DNA from: Ralstonia sp. UNC404CL21Col | Lineage (GTDB): Bacteria; Pseudomonadota; Gammaproteobacteria; Burkholderiales; Burkholderiaceae | Length of the DNA stretch: 64,000 bases | NCBI RefSeq assembly: GCF_000620465.1 | Contig: NZ_KK211140.1 | Coordinates: 124,001-188,000 of the forward strand | Reading direction: 5' to 3' | Shown: piece by piece, positions 1 through 8,825 of the stretch | How the letters are laid out: the number at the start of each line of letters is the position of its first letter | How positions within the stretch are numbered: the stretch's first letter is position 1 | The notes under the pieces: model-generated | Databases searched by the model: none | Told to the model about the DNA's origin: nothing | Seen by the model: the letters and a program-made list of their open reading frames with translations, nothing else | Position numbers and translations under genes: made by a program

Positions 1-1
1 T

Positions 2-556
2 GCGTGTGACGCCTTCGATGTTGCCGCCGACCATCAGCGCCGAGCCCACTTCGGCGATGACGCGCCCGAAGCCGGCCACCACCGCCGCCATGAGGCCGAA
101 GCGCAATTCACGAAACACCGTCAGCAGCAGCCGGACGCGCCCGGCGCCCAGCACGCGTGCGGTTTCGGCGAGACGCGGATCCGCGCGCTCCAGTGTCGTC
201 AGTGCAAATGCGACGATCACCGGCAGGCCAAGCACCGCTTGCCCGAGGATCATCCCGCCTTGCGTGAACAGCAGCCCGAAGCCGCCCAGCGGCCCCTGGC
301 GCGACAGCAGCAGATACAGCAGCAGCCCGATCAGCACGGTCGGAAACGACAGCGACGCCTGCGCCAGCACCACGAGGGCACGGCGCCCCGCAAACCGGTG
401 CATGGCGATGAGATAGGCGATGAGCAGGCCGGGAGGCGCCGCCAGCAGCAGCCCCGCGATCGCCACCTTCAACGACACCCAGACGATCCGCCACAACGCC
501 GCATCGCCGCCGGCAAGCAGGGCGAAGGCGTCGACGGTGGCCGACCAGATTTCCAT
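2..556 (-). CDS. tupB: Tungstate/molybdate-type ABC transporter permease (TupB-like), cut by the window edge
   Basis: This is an inner-membrane permease of a TupABC-type oxyanion importer; only the first 185 residues lie in the window. The ATG at 556 opens a frame beginning MEIWSATVDAFALLAGGD, with hydrophobic segments near residues 28-48, 61-85 and 99-120. A stretch near residues 133-145 (RLAETARVLGAG) resembles the EAA loop that contacts the ATPase. The in-window end, EVGSALMVGGNIEG, is typical of tungstate and molybdate permeases. It starts 11 bases after the panB stop, so it may be co-transcribed. The binding protein and ATPase would lie outside the window. ABC permease is secure; the tungstate assignment is inference from family resemblance. 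Confidence 0.75.
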   Translation of the reverse strand, partial: MEIWSATVDAFALLAGGDAALWRIVWVSLKVAIAGLLLAAPPGLLIAYLIAMHRFAGRRALVVLAQASLSFPTVLIGLLLYLLLSRQGPLGGFGLLFTQGGMILGQAVLGLPVIVAFALTTLERADPRLAETARVLGAGRVRLLLTVFRELRFGLMAAVVAGFGRVIAEVGSALMVGGNIEGVTR

Positions 557-567
557 GCGGAGGCCGC

Positions 568-1386
568 TCAGGCGAAGGTGTGTTCCGGGCCGGGGAACGT
601 GCCGTCCTTGACGGCCGCCACATAGGCCGCGACGGCGCCGTCGATAGTGGCTTGCCCGTCCATGAAGTTGCGCACGAACTTCGGGCGGTGGCCGGGGAAC
701 ACGCCCAGCATGTCGTGCATGACGAGCACCTGGCCCGAGCATTCCAACCCCGCGCCGATGCCGATGGTCGGAATGGCCAGCAGACGCGTCACCTCGCCGG
801 CCAGCGCCGCAGGAATCGCTTCCATCACGACGAGTTGCGCGCCGGCGTCCTGCACGGCCAGCGCGTCAGCTTTCAGTTGCGCAGCCGCTTCATCGCCGCG
901 GCCCTGCACCTTGAAGCCGCCGAACGCATGCACCGATTGCGGCGTCAGGCCGATGTGCGCACACACCGGAATGCTGCGTTCAACGAGAAACTTGATCGTC
1001 GGCGCGAGCCACACGCCGCCTTCGAGCTTGACCATCTGCGCGCCGGCCTGCATCACGCGCACGGCGCTGTGGAAAGCCTGTTCGGGCGTGCCATAGGTGC
1101 CGAACGGCAGGTCGGATACGAGCAGCGCTTTCTCGATGCCGCGCGATACGCATTCGGTGTGATAGACGATGTGATCGAGCGTGACCGGCAGCGTGGTCTT
1201 CTGGCCCTGCATCACGTTGCCGAGCGAATCGCCGACGAGCAGCACGTCGGTGCCGTTGCGGTCCATCAGGGCGGCGAAACTGGAGTCGTAGGCGGTCAGC
1301 ATGGCGATGCGCTCGCCGGCGGCACGCATGGCCTGCAGCGAAGTCACCGTGACGGCCTTGCGGTTCGATTCCTGGAGATAGCTCAT
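568..1386 (-). CDS. panB: 3-methyl-2-oxobutanoate hydroxymethyltransferase
   Basis: PanB transfers a hydroxymethyl group from 5,10-methylene-THF to 2-oxoisovalerate, the first committed step of pantothenate (CoA) synthesis in the cytoplasm. The protein has 272 residues, the usual length for the family. Visible motifs are LLVGDSLG (about 49-56, Mg2+ and ketoacid site), KLEGG (about 119-123), [17 protein letters not shown] and the C-terminal [13 protein letters not shown]. It follows the deoxynucleoside kinase by 60 bases at the end of a long minus-strand gene run, and the TupB-like permease follows by 11 bases. panC is not in the window. Confidence 0.97.
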   Translation of the reverse strand: MSYLQESNRKAVTVTSLQAMRAAGERIAMLTAYDSSFAALMDRNGTDVLLVGDSLGNVMQGQKTTLPVTLDHIVYHTECVSRGIEKALLVSDLPFGTYGTPEQAFHSAVRVMQAGAQMVKLEGGVWLAPTIKFLVERSIPVCAHIGLTPQSVHAFGGFKVQGRGDEAAAQLKADALAVQDAGAQLVVMEAIPAALAGEVTRLLAIPTIGIGAGLECSGQVLVMHDMLGVFPGHRPKFVRNFMDGQATIDGAVAAYVAAVKDGTFPGPEHTFA

Positions 1387-1446
1387 GGACTGAGACTCAT
1401 TGGGGCATCGCGAGCGCCCACGCAGACCATGCGGTGCGTCGACTGA

Positions 1447-2091
1447 CTAGCGCGTTGCCAGCTTGATGAATTCCTTGGGTCCGCGCATCGCGTCGATGCG
1501 GGCGAGCAAGGTGCGGAAATCGTCGTCGTTGCCTGCGGGGTCGAAGGCAGCGGTGTCGACGATCATCGTCGGTGCGGCATCGTAATACAGAAACAGCTCG
1601 CCGTACGCGGCGCAGATGCGTTCGAGATACTCCGCATCGATGCCTGTTTCGTAAGGAACGGCGCGACGGGTGATGCGCGGCAGCAGGTCCTCGGCGCGCG
1701 CCTGCAGACAGATGACGAGGTCGATGCGCTGTTGCGGCAGGGCCAGCGCATTGGCCATCGCGTCGTACAACGCGAGTTCATCGGCGGGCAGCGTGAGCTG
1801 GGCGAACAGCCGGTCGCGCGGCAGGAAGCTGTCGGCGACGATGCGCTCGCCGGCGAGCGTCGCCTTGTGCCACGCCTTCAGACGCTCGGCACGTTGCAGC
1901 AGGAAGCGCAGCTGCACCGGCAGCGCATAGCGCGCGGGGTCTTCGTAGAAGCGGGCGATGAAGGTGTTTTCGGCGGGCGTCTCGAATGACGTCGACGCGC
2001 GCAGGTGATCGGCCAGACGCTGGGCCAGCGCGGTCTTGCCCACGCCAATGGGCCCCTCGACAACGATACGGCGCAGGTGGTCCAGGGCCAT
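1447..2091 (-). CDS. Deoxynucleoside kinase (deoxyadenosine/deoxyguanosine kinase family)
   Basis: Predicted cytoplasmic kinase of 214 residues that phosphorylates deoxynucleosides for salvage. It has a Walker A motif GPIGVGKT at residues 13-20, and ADSFLPRDRLFAQ corresponds to the substrate-binding ERS region of the dNK family. The C-terminal half (YLERICAAYGELF) is the helical lid side. The start chosen is ATG 2091. The open frame continues upstream through folK, but that extension is an out-of-frame shadow and lacks the conserved N-terminus RRIVVEGPIG. It lies 29 bases after folK. Which deoxynucleoside is preferred cannot be read from the sequence. Confidence 0.9.
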   Translation of the reverse strand: MALDHLRRIVVEGPIGVGKTALAQRLADHLRASTSFETPAENTFIARFYEDPARYALPVQLRFLLQRAERLKAWHKATLAGERIVADSFLPRDRLFAQLTLPADELALYDAMANALALPQQRIDLVICLQARAEDLLPRITRRAVPYETGIDAEYLERICAAYGELFLYYDAAPTMIVDTAAFDPAGNDDDFRTLLARIDAMRGPKEFIKLATR

Positions 2092-2120
2092 CGGCAGGTG
2101 TTTGTGCGTGGTGCGGATGA

Positions 2121-2636
2121 TCAGGCGGCGGGCTGCTTGGCGCGCATGCACTGACACATCGTGGTCTTTTCGATGCGCTGGTCGGCCACGCCGGGCAGCA
2201 GTGCAGCCACGGCGCCAATGCCCGGAATCACGAGGTCGGGCGCCAGTTCGTGCAGGGGCAGCAGGGTGAAGGCGCGCTGGCCCACGCGGGGGTGCGGCAC
2301 CGTCAGCTCGGGTGAGGTGAGGACGTGGTCCCCGTAGAGCAGCAAGTCCAGATCGAGCGTGCGCGGCGCGTTGTGGAACGGGCGCTCGCGGCCGAACTGG
2401 TCTTCGATGTGGTGACAGATGCGGAGCAGCTGGTCGGCGGTGAAATGCGTATCGATGCGCACCACGGCGTTGATGTAATCGTCGCCGCTGGATTCGACGG
2501 GCGCGCTGCGATACAGGCTCGATTTGCCGGTGACGGTGATGCCGACCTGCTGTGCGAGGCAGACCACGGCGTCTTTCACTGCCTGGCGCGCGTCGCCCAG
2601 GTTGGCGCCGATGCCGATGTACGCCACTGTCTTCAC
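2121..2636 (-). CDS. folK: 6-hydroxymethyl-7,8-dihydropterin pyrophosphokinase
   Basis: FolK transfers pyrophosphate from ATP to 6-hydroxymethyl-dihydropterin in folate synthesis. The protein has 171 residues, slightly longer than E. coli FolK. GANLGD sits near residues 9-14, and the catalytic, Mg2+-binding segment NAPRTLDLDLLLYGD near 89-103 contains the two conserved aspartates. The start is GTG at 2636, and its GTGA overlaps the pcnB stop codon (TGA, 2635-2633) by four bases, implying translational coupling. The pcnB-folK pairing is common in proteobacteria. Confidence 0.96.
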   Translation of the reverse strand: MKTVAYIGIGANLGDARQAVKDAVVCLAQQVGITVTGKSSLYRSAPVESSGDDYINAVVRIDTHFTADQLLRICHHIEDQFGRERPFHNAPRTLDLDLLLYGDHVLTSPELTVPHPRVGQRAFTLLPLHELAPDLVIPGIGAVAALLPGVADQRIEKTTMCQCMRAKQPAA

Positions 2637-4195
2637 GTTTCCTCCGAACTTCCCGGATTGACGTCACCGACTGTATCCGATTTTGCCGGACCACGTCGGC
2701 GGCGACGGCGCTTGCCCGGGCTGGCCGGACCGGCATTTGCCGAGGGGCTCGGAGCGTGCTTCGCTTGTGCCATGAGGGCTTCGCGGGCTTCGCCGTCACC
2801 GTTCTGGAAGTCGGTCCACCAGTCGGCGAGTTCCTGCGGCAATTCGCCCGAGGCGCAGCGCAGGACAAGGAAATCATATCCGGCGCGGAAGCGCGGCGAT
2901 TCCAGCAAGCGATACGGCATGCGGCCCGAGCGCTTCTCAAAGCGCGGCTGCATGCTCCAGATTTCCTTCATGTCGGAGGTGAAGCGGCGCTGGATGGCGA
3001 GCTGCTCGGTCTGGCGGTCGAGCACTTCGTCCATGGCGGTATGCAGCGCCGGGATCAGCGGCTCGCCGGCGGCGCGGCGGCGGTTCCAGTGCTCGACCAC
3101 GTGATGCCACAGCAGCGAGGCAAACAGGAAGCCCGGCGAGACCGGCTTGCCGGCCTTCACGCGATCGTCGGTGTTGTCGAGCGCGAGCTGCACGAAGCGC
3201 TGGCCCATCGGCTGCTCCAGCGCGACGTCCAGCAGCGGCAGCAGGCCGCGGTGCAGGCCCGCCTTGCGCAGCTCCTGCAGCGATGCCCAGGCATGGCCCG
3301 ACATCAGCAGCTTCAACATCTCGTCGAACAGGCGGGCGGCCGGCACGTTGTGGATCAGCGGGCCCAGCTCGGCGATCGGCGCGCGCGTGTCAGGGTCGAT
3401 GTCGAAGCCGGTCTTGGCCGCGAAGCGCACCACGCGCAGCATGCGCACCGGGTCTTCGCGGTAGCGGGTGTGGGGATCGCCGATCATGCGCAGCGTGCGG
3501 GCGCGCATGTCTTCCATGCCGTGATGGTAGTCATGCACGGTTTCGTCGGCGGGGTTGTAGTACATCGCGTTGACGGTGAAGTCGCGGCGGGTGGCGTCTT
3601 CGGCCTGGGTGCCCCAGACGTTGTCGCGCAGCACGCGGCCGCTGGCGTCGACGGCGTGCGTGTGGTGGTCCAGCTCGGTGCGCTTCACGCGCTTGCCGGC
3701 CGGCACCTGCTCGGCGTCCACCGCGTCGACGAGCGCACGGAAGGTCGAGACTTCGATGATTTCCTGATCGCGTCCGCCGTAGAACGTGACGTGCACGATC
3801 TGGAAGCGGCGTCCGATGATGCGCGAGCGGCGGAACAGGGCCTGGACCTGATCGGGCGTGGCGTTGGTCGCCACATCAAAGTCCTTCGGCTTGATGCCGA
3901 GCAGCAAGTCGCGCACGGCGCCGCCCACGATGAAGGCGGCATAGCCGGCGTCCTGCAGCGTGGACGTGACCTTGACCGCGTTGCGCGAGAGCAGCTTCGG
4001 GTCGATACCGTGCTCGTCCACGCTCCACACGCGCGCCTGGCGCGGCACGCCACCGGCGGACTTGGTGCGCGCCTTGGCGGTTTTGGCTGCCTTGGGCGTG
4101 CGGGCCTTCCGGGCGGCGGGCGCACCCGGTTCAGCGGGAACGGTGGGCTCTGCGGAGGTTTTGCCCAGCAGGCGATTGATGAGTTTCTTGATCAC
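2633..4195 (-). CDS. pcnB: Poly(A) polymerase I
   Basis: PcnB adds poly(A) tails to RNA 3' ends and so promotes RNA decay. The protein has 520 residues and starts at GTG 4195 (MIKKLINRLLGK). A Lys/Ala-rich segment (residues 25-45) precedes the class II nucleotidyltransferase head, which has GGAVRDLLLG and the catalytic DFDVATNATP aspartates. The RNA-binding domain follows, with PVRMLRVVRFAAKTGF. The tail has a run of six arginines (about 500-506), typical of beta/gamma PcnB and likely RNA-binding. The open frame continues upstream into the HAD gene, but the conserved N-terminus supports the GTG start. It overlaps folK by four bases and follows the HAD gene by 11. Confidence 0.93.
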   Translation of the reverse strand: MIKKLINRLLGKTSAEPTVPAEPGAPAARKARTPKAAKTAKARTKSAGGVPRQARVWSVDEHGIDPKLLSRNAVKVTSTLQDAGYAAFIVGGAVRDLLLGIKPKDFDVATNATPDQVQALFRRSRIIGRRFQIVHVTFYGGRDQEIIEVSTFRALVDAVDAEQVPAGKRVKRTELDHHTHAVDASGRVLRDNVWGTQAEDATRRDFTVNAMYYNPADETVHDYHHGMEDMRARTLRMIGDPHTRYREDPVRMLRVVRFAAKTGFDIDPDTRAPIAELGPLIHNVPAARLFDEMLKLLMSGHAWASLQELRKAGLHRGLLPLLDVALEQPMGQRFVQLALDNTDDRVKAGKPVSPGFLFASLLWHHVVEHWNRRRAAGEPLIPALHTAMDEVLDRQTEQLAIQRRFTSDMKEIWSMQPRFEKRSGRMPYRLLESPRFRAGYDFLVLRCASGELPQELADWWTDFQNGDGEAREALMAQAKHAPSPSANAGPASPGKRRRRRRGPAKSDTVGDVNPGSSEET

Positions 4196-4206
4196 GCCGC
4201 GCCTGC

Positions 4207-4881
4207 TTAGAAGAGATCCATGATGCGCCAGTTGCGCGCGGCTGCGAGGTTGCGCAGCGTGTCGTCCGGATTGGTGGCGACGGGGTCGGTCACTTCCTCC
4301 AGCAGCGGCACGTCGTTGGCCGAATCGCTGTAGAAGGTGCTGCGCTCGAAATCGCTCCAGCCGCGGCCCATGTTGGCCAGCCACTCATGCACGCGGGCGA
4401 CCTTGCCTTCGCGGAAGCTCGGTGTGCCCGCCACGTCGCCCGTGAAGGCGCTGTCCGGGTTGCCGTCAGCAGTGGCCGGTTCGGTGGCGATGAGGTGGTC
4501 GATGCCGAACGCTTCGGCAATCGGGCGCGTGACGAAGCTGTTGGTGGCGGTGACCACGCAGCACAGGTCGCCGGCGTCCAGGTGCTTGTAGACCAGCGCC
4601 TGCGCCTGCGGTGTGATCTTCGGACGGATCACGTCGTGCATGAACTCGGCGTGCCACTGGGCGAGCGTGTCGCGCGGGTGGGCCGCGAGCGGTGCCAAGG
4701 CAAAGCGCAGAAAGGCATGGATATCCAGCGTGCCGGCTTTGTAGTCGGCATAGAACTGATCGTTCTTGCGCTGGTATTCGGCTTCATCTACCACGCCGCG
4801 GCGGATGAGGAAGCGTCCCCACTCGTGGTCGCTGTCGGTGGGGATGAGGGTGTGATCGAGGTCGAAGAGGGCCAGATTCAT
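4207..4881 (-). CDS. HAD-IB family phosphatase
   Basis: Soluble phosphohydrolase of 224 residues related to SerB-like HAD-IB enzymes. Motif I is DLDHTLIPTDSD (nucleophile D7, acid/base D9), motif II is VTATNS near 110-115, a conserved Lys sits in FREGKVARVHEW, and motif IV is YSDSANDVPLLE. The residues between motifs I and II form a small helical cap. It lies between hda and pcnB, and this position recurs in betaproteobacteria. The substrate is unknown: related proteins are annotated as phosphoserine or histidinol-phosphate phosphatases, but nothing here fixes that. Confidence 0.88.
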   Translation of the reverse strand: MNLALFDLDHTLIPTDSDHEWGRFLIRRGVVDEAEYQRKNDQFYADYKAGTLDIHAFLRFALAPLAAHPRDTLAQWHAEFMHDVIRPKITPQAQALVYKHLDAGDLCCVVTATNSFVTRPIAEAFGIDHLIATEPATADGNPDSAFTGDVAGTPSFREGKVARVHEWLANMGRGWSDFERSTFYSDSANDVPLLEEVTDPVATNPDDTLRNLAAARNWRIMDLF

Positions 4882-4932
4882 GGGGCGCGATTTTACCCGA
4901 ACGTTACATAACCGGCCGCGCCAGCCCTGGTT

Positions 4933-5634
4933 TCACTTCATCAGCGCGAGCATGTCGCGCACGAGCGGCAGGGTGACGGCGCGCTTGCGGGCGAGCGAAT
5001 AGGTGTCGAGGGCGTCCAGCAAAGCCATCAGGCTCGGCATGTCGCGGTAGGAGTGCGTCACAAGCCACTGCGGCACGTCCGCCGAGAGCTGCATGCCGCG
5101 TTCGCGAGCGGCTTGGCGCAGGGCTTCCACCTTGTCGGCGTCGGACAGCGGGCGCAGCCAGTAGACCAGGCCCCAGCCCAGGCGGGTGCGCAGGTCTTCA
5201 CGCAGCGGCATCGCCATCGGCGCGGCCGCCCCGGAGATGGCGATGGCGGCATGCGGATGCGCGCGCACTTCATTGACGAGGTTGAACACGGCGATCTGCG
5301 CCCATTCGTCCAGGCGCTCGGCGTCGTCGATGGTCCAGACGGTGATGGTCGGGTCGAATTCGAAGGCTTCGGGCGGGGCGTCCGGCTCCAGCGTGCGGAC
5401 TTCGTAGCCGCCGGCTTCGGTCTGGGCGCAGATGGCCTGCAGCAGGTGGCTGCGGCCGCTGCCTTCCTCGCCCCAGAGGTAGACCAGGCGGTCGGTGGCG
5501 GTGCCGTCCACCACTTGCGGAATCAGGGCGCGCAGGCGCAGCACCGCCTCTTCGTTGCCGGTGGCGACGAAGTTGTCGAAGGTCGGGGCGGGTGTCGCAC
5601 CGAGTTCGAGCGGGAGCTGTTCGGGTGTGGCCAT
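4933..5634 (-). CDS. hda: DnaA regulatory inactivator Hda
   Basis: Hda binds the DNA-loaded beta clamp and stimulates hydrolysis of DnaA-ATP, resetting replication initiation. The protein has 233 residues. The N-terminal clamp-binding motif QLPLEL is at residues 6-11. A Walker-A-like GEEGSGRSHLL appears near 55-65, and RTRLGWGLVYW carries the arginine-finger region that acts on DnaA. The C-terminus is the small AAA+ lid. It sits between perM and the HAD phosphatase, the usual beta/gamma neighbourhood. Its presence matters for the DnaA-box-rich array at 44316-45064, because the host has the regulated DnaA cycle in which titration sites act. Confidence 0.93.
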   Translation of the reverse strand: MATPEQLPLELGATPAPTFDNFVATGNEEAVLRLRALIPQVVDGTATDRLVYLWGEEGSGRSHLLQAICAQTEAGGYEVRTLEPDAPPEAFEFDPTITVWTIDDAERLDEWAQIAVFNLVNEVRAHPHAAIAISGAAAPMAMPLREDLRTRLGWGLVYWLRPLSDADKVEALRQAARERGMQLSADVPQWLVTHSYRDMPSLMALLDALDTYSLARKRAVTLPLVRDMLALMK

Positions 5635-5692
5635 GAAACGTGGAGTGGAGTCGCCGTACTTTTCAGTTGCCTTCAGTCGCCTTCAGTGGCTT

Positions 5693-6763
5693 TCAATCCT
5701 GGTAGAGCCGGCTGCCCAGGTAAAGCTTCCGGATCTGCCGCAAACCGACCAGCAGCACAGCACTCATCGGTAGGGCGAGGAGGATACCGAAAAAACCGAA
5801 CAATTGGCCAAAAGCCAGCAAGGCGAGGATGACCGCCAGCGGATGCAGGCCGATGCGTTCGCCCACCAGGCGGGGCGTCAGGTAGAAGCCTTCCAGGAAT
5901 TGGCCGATGCCGTACACCACGGCCACCGCCAGCAGGCCGTAGAGGTTGCCGAACTGCAACAGTGCGGCCAGGATGGCCAGCGTCAGCCCCACGCCAAAGC
6001 CGATATACGGGATGAACACGGCCAGCCCCGTAAAAATGCCCACCGGCAGCGCCACGTCAAAACCCGCCAGCGCCAGCCCCGCGGAGTAATACACCGCCAG
6101 CACCAGCATCACGATGATCTGCCCGCGCAGGTATTGGGAGAGCAGGCCATCGGTTTCGGCGGCCAGTTCACGTGTTTTTGCCAGCCAACGGCGCGGGACG
6201 GCGGTTTCGATCCGGCGCATGAGCATGTTCCAGTCCATCAGCAGGTAGAACATCACAATGGGCACGAGAAAGAAGATGCCCAGCACCTGGATGGCTGCCG
6301 AGCCTGACACGCGCAGATAAGTCAGTACCCGAGCCACCACGTCGTCCGGGCTGGCGGCGAGCTGTTCCGTGAGCAGGGCGCGCAGGCCGGGAAAATCGAA
6401 GCTGACATGCAGGCCCAATTCGTCCAGCTTGGGCGACAGAAACGCATTGAGCTTGGCAAGCATCCCAGGCAATTGATCGCGGATCGCCGGAATCTCCCGC
6501 TGCAGCACCGCCAGGATCAGCAGCATCAGCGCCACGCCCACCACCGTCAGCACCAGGATCATCAGAAACACGCCCAGCACGCGCGGTACGCGATGGCGCT
6601 GCAGCCATTCCACGCCCGGGTGCAGGATGTACGACAGGATGAACGCGAAGACGAAGGGCGTGAGCGTCGGCGCCAGCGCCTTGAGCAGGGCCAGGAAGAC
6701 AAGCGCCACGGCGATCCAGGCGAGCGTGCGCTTGGTTTCCTGCGACAGCACGGGGGCGTTCAT
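5693..6763 (-). CDS. AI-2E/PerM family membrane transporter
   Basis: Integral inner-membrane protein of 356 residues with about eight hydrophobic segments in the paired pattern of the PF01594 family: near 12-45, 65-90, 150-175, 210-240, a VFIPYIGFGVGLTLAILAALL segment, and a C-terminal block ending LLALPMSAVLLVGLRQI. Conserved family features include the VFIPYIG loop. Members are described variously as AI-2 exporters, Na+/H+ antiporters or permeases, so the substrate is not assigned. It is the first gene of the minus-strand run into hda (58-base gap) and is divergent from purM across a region with an 18-bp palindrome. Confidence 0.88.
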   Translation of the reverse strand: MNAPVLSQETKRTLAWIAVALVFLALLKALAPTLTPFVFAFILSYILHPGVEWLQRHRVPRVLGVFLMILVLTVVGVALMLLILAVLQREIPAIRDQLPGMLAKLNAFLSPKLDELGLHVSFDFPGLRALLTEQLAASPDDVVARVLTYLRVSGSAAIQVLGIFFLVPIVMFYLLMDWNMLMRRIETAVPRRWLAKTRELAAETDGLLSQYLRGQIIVMLVLAVYYSAGLALAGFDVALPVGIFTGLAVFIPYIGFGVGLTLAILAALLQFGNLYGLLAVAVVYGIGQFLEGFYLTPRLVGERIGLHPLAVILALLAFGQLFGFFGILLALPMSAVLLVGLRQIRKLYLGSRLYQD

Positions 6764-6830
6764 GGGGGGCGACGGTTCCGATGGCGGGGTGGAGGAGTCG
6801 GAAAAGCGGCCATCGGGACGGCCGCATCCG

Positions 6831-6848
6831 GTAAAATCGCGATTTTAC
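6831..6848. promoter_or_regulatory. Perfect 18-bp palindrome in the perM/purM divergent promoter region
   Basis: GTAAAATCGCGATTTTAC is a perfect dyad. With one mismatch per side, the flanking CC and GG extend it to a near-24-bp palindrome. It lies 80 bases before the purM ATG and 67 before the perM ATG. Each half contains TAAAAT, so it may act as back-to-back -10 elements or as an operator. The regulator is unknown; it does not look like the E. coli PurR box. Confidence 0.6.
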
Positions 6849-6927
6849 TGGACCGGCGGGTCCGATTTTTGTGACTTCCCGCCGCCGTCTCGCTTTCTTT
6901 CCCGGTTTTTTCAATTCAGACGACTGT

Positions 6928-7983
6928 ATGAGCGCTTCCGAAACCCCATCCGCATCGACCGGCCTGTCTTACCGCGACGCGGGCGTCGACATCGAGGCGG
7001 GTGACGCCCTTGTCGACCGCATCAAGCCGTTTGCCAAGCGCACCATGCGCGAAGGCGTGCTGGGCGGCATCGGCGGCTTCGGCGCGCTGTTCGAGCTGTC
7101 CAAGAAGTATCAGGAACCGGTGCTGGTGTCCGGCACCGACGGCGTGGGCACCAAGCTCAAGCTGGCCTTTGCGCTGAACCGCCACGACACGGTGGGCCAG
7201 GATCTGGTCGCCATGAGCGTGAACGACATCCTTGTGCAGGGCGCCGAGCCGCTGTTCTTCCTGGATTACTTCGCCTGCGGCAAGCTCGACGTCGACACCG
7301 CTGCCACCGTGGTCAAGGGCATCGCCCAGGGTTGCGAACTGGCTGGCTGCGCGCTGATCGGCGGCGAAACCGCTGAAATGCCGAGCATGTACCCGGACGG
7401 CGAATACGACCTGGCCGGCTTTGCTGTCGGCGCGGTCGAAAAGCGCAAGATCATCGACGGCACCACCATTGCCGAGGGCGACGTGGTGCTGGGTCTGGCT
7501 TCGTCGGGCGCGCATTCGAACGGCTACTCGCTGGTGCGCAAGATTATCGAGGTGTCGCGCCCGGACCTGAACGCCGACTTCCACGGCCAGCGCCTGCAGG
7601 ACGCCATCATGGCGCCGACGCGCATCTACGTGAAGCCGCTGCTGGCGCTGATGGAGAAGCTGACCGTCAAGGGCATGGCGCACATCACCGGTGGCGGTTT
7701 GACCGAAAACGTGCCGCGCGTGCTGCAAGAGAACCTGACCGCCGTGCTGCACAAGGACGCCTGGACGCTGCCGCCGCTGTTCCAGTGGCTGCAAAAGGCC
7801 GGCAACGTGGCCGATGACGAAATGCACCGCGTCTTCAACTGCGGCATCGGCATGGTGGTGATCGTGTCGGCAGCCGATGCACCGGCCGCCATCGCTCACC
7901 TGAAGGACGCGGGCGAGACGGTCTACCAGATCGGCGAAATCCGCGCCCGCCAGGCAGGCGAAGCGCAGACGATCGTGGTCTGA
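6928..7983 (+). CDS. purM: Phosphoribosylformylglycinamidine cyclo-ligase
   Basis: PurM closes the imidazole ring of AIR using FGAM and ATP, step five of purine synthesis. The protein has 351 residues, close to E. coli. Visible motifs are [13 protein letters not shown] (about 65-77, nucleotide and substrate loop), [48 protein letters not shown] and [15 protein letters not shown]. The start is ATG 6928; the in-frame extension upstream lacks family similarity. purN is not adjacent, unlike in E. coli. A strong terminator at 8000-8033 follows. Confidence 0.97.
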   Translation: MSASETPSASTGLSYRDAGVDIEAGDALVDRIKPFAKRTMREGVLGGIGGFGALFELSKKYQEPVLVSGTDGVGTKLKLAFALNRHDTVGQDLVAMSVNDILVQGAEPLFFLDYFACGKLDVDTAATVVKGIAQGCELAGCALIGGETAEMPSMYPDGEYDLAGFAVGAVEKRKIIDGTTIAEGDVVLGLASSGAHSNGYSLVRKIIEVSRPDLNADFHGQRLQDAIMAPTRIYVKPLLALMEKLTVKGMAHITGGGLTENVPRVLQENLTAVLHKDAWTLPPLFQWLQKAGNVADDEMHRVFNCGIGMVVIVSAADAPAAIAHLKDAGETVYQIGEIRARQAGEAQTIVV

Positions 7984-7999
7984 CGCGAGCTTCGCCCCC

Positions 8000-8033
8000 A
8001 AAAAAAACCGCCGATGCGTTCGGCGGTTTTTTT
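8000..8033. terminator. Bidirectional intrinsic terminator between purM and the lipoprotein gene
   Basis: A run of A, a CCGCCG stem, a short ATGCGTT loop, CGGCGG and seven T form a symmetrical stem-loop with U tracts on both strands. It sits between two convergent genes and can stop both. Confidence 0.9.
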
Positions 8034-8055
8034 ATGCGCGTCGTCTTGCGGGCGC

Positions 8056-8505
8056 TTATTTGAGCGGGACGTATTCGCCGCTGGCGGGGTCGTCCTTCTG
8101 CAGCGCGCCGGTGTTCTTGTCGATGAGCAGCGTGACGACGCGCGGTGCGGTGTTCGGGTCGCCGCCGCAGGCCGGGGTGTGGTTTTCCAGCACTTCAACG
8201 CTGTTGTGCGTGTCGTCGGCGCGGTCCACCACGAACGACAGGCATTCCTGCGACAGGGTGGTCAGCTTGTATTTCTCGATGGCGGCGCGGGCCAGGTCGA
8301 CGGCCTTGGCCTGTTCGGCTTCGCTGACGGCGGGGGCGCTGGCGGTCGGCGCATTGGCCGAATTGGCCGCGTTGGACGCGCCAGGGGCGGGGGCCGCAGG
8401 TGCGGAAGCCGGAGCAGGCGCGGCAGGCTTGTGCGCGTCGTCGGAGCGGCCGCAGCCGGCGAGCGCAAGCACCGTCAGCGCGGCAAGCAGCAAAGGTTTG
8501 GTCAT
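8056..8505 (-). CDS. Small putative lipoprotein of unknown function
   Basis: Predicted 149-residue lipoprotein. MTKPLLLAALTVLALAGC gives a signal peptide with lipobox LAGC and acylated C18. An Ala/Pro/Ser-rich spacer follows to about residue 60, then a soluble domain of about 90 residues with two cysteines (SQEC and TPAC) that could form a disulfide. The end, GALQKDDPASGEYVPL, resembles a secreted beta-strand domain. The start is ATG 8505; a longer open frame exists upstream but would bury the signal peptide. I do not recognise a named family. It is convergent with purM. Confidence 0.75.
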   Translation of the reverse strand: MTKPLLLAALTVLALAGCGRSDDAHKPAAPAPASAPAAPAPGASNAANSANAPTASAPAVSEAEQAKAVDLARAAIEKYKLTTLSQECLSFVVDRADDTHNSVEVLENHTPACGGDPNTAPRVVTLLIDKNTGALQKDDPASGEYVPLK

Positions 8506-8543
8506 GATGGGCGAAGCGTGTCTGCGATGATCAGCCCACGACT

Positions 8544-8825
8544 TTACCCGCAACCGGCCGATCTTTTCCATGCTGCATACGCCTGTGGCATGCACACGGC
8601 GCAGGGCCGGTAGCCGGCGGCGCGCGCATCGGCTTCGTTCAGGAAAAATACGCGGTGGCGCACATAACCGCCGCGCGCGATGGCCCGGCGTGCGGCGGCG
8701 CAATCGAGGCGGCCATAGATGCGAGCACGTCGATGCCCGCCCAGCGTGCCGGGCACGGCGCTCTCATAAGGCTGGCCGCTGGCGCCGATGAGCGTCCACG
8801 TTCTCACGCGCTTTCGCGCTTTCAT
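8544..8825 (-). CDS. Stand-alone Ada-type metal-binding domain protein
   Basis: Small 93-residue basic protein resembling the metal-binding domain of Ada. The core RVFFLNEADARAAGYRPCAVC (residues 58-78) contains the Cys-x2-Cys pair C75/C78, with another Cys at 42 (GRLDC) and His57 as possible extra ligands. Its ATG (8825) overlaps the ada stop (TGA, 8824-8822) in an ATGA arrangement, so it is probably translated with ada. Notably, the neighbouring Ada lacks the matching cysteines. Whether this protein accepts methyl groups, binds zinc or assists Ada is inference. The frame is open further upstream within ada, but the ATGA start is preferred. Confidence 0.78.
   Translation of the reverse strand: MKARKRVRTWTLIGASGQPYESAVPGTLGGHRRARIYGRLDCAAARRAIARGGYVRHRVFFLNEADARAAGYRPCAVCMPQAYAAWKRSAGCG

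Noticed and set aside
2092-2940. N-terminal extension of the deoxynucleoside kinase frame to 497 residues
   Set aside because: The extension runs out of frame through folK and pcnB; the conserved kinase N-terminus begins at ATG 2091.
2552-4210. Open frame of 552 codons on the plus strand
   Set aside because: Antisense to pcnB. High GC removes stop codons; there is no start signal and no recognisable family, while the opposite strand encodes a complete known enzyme.
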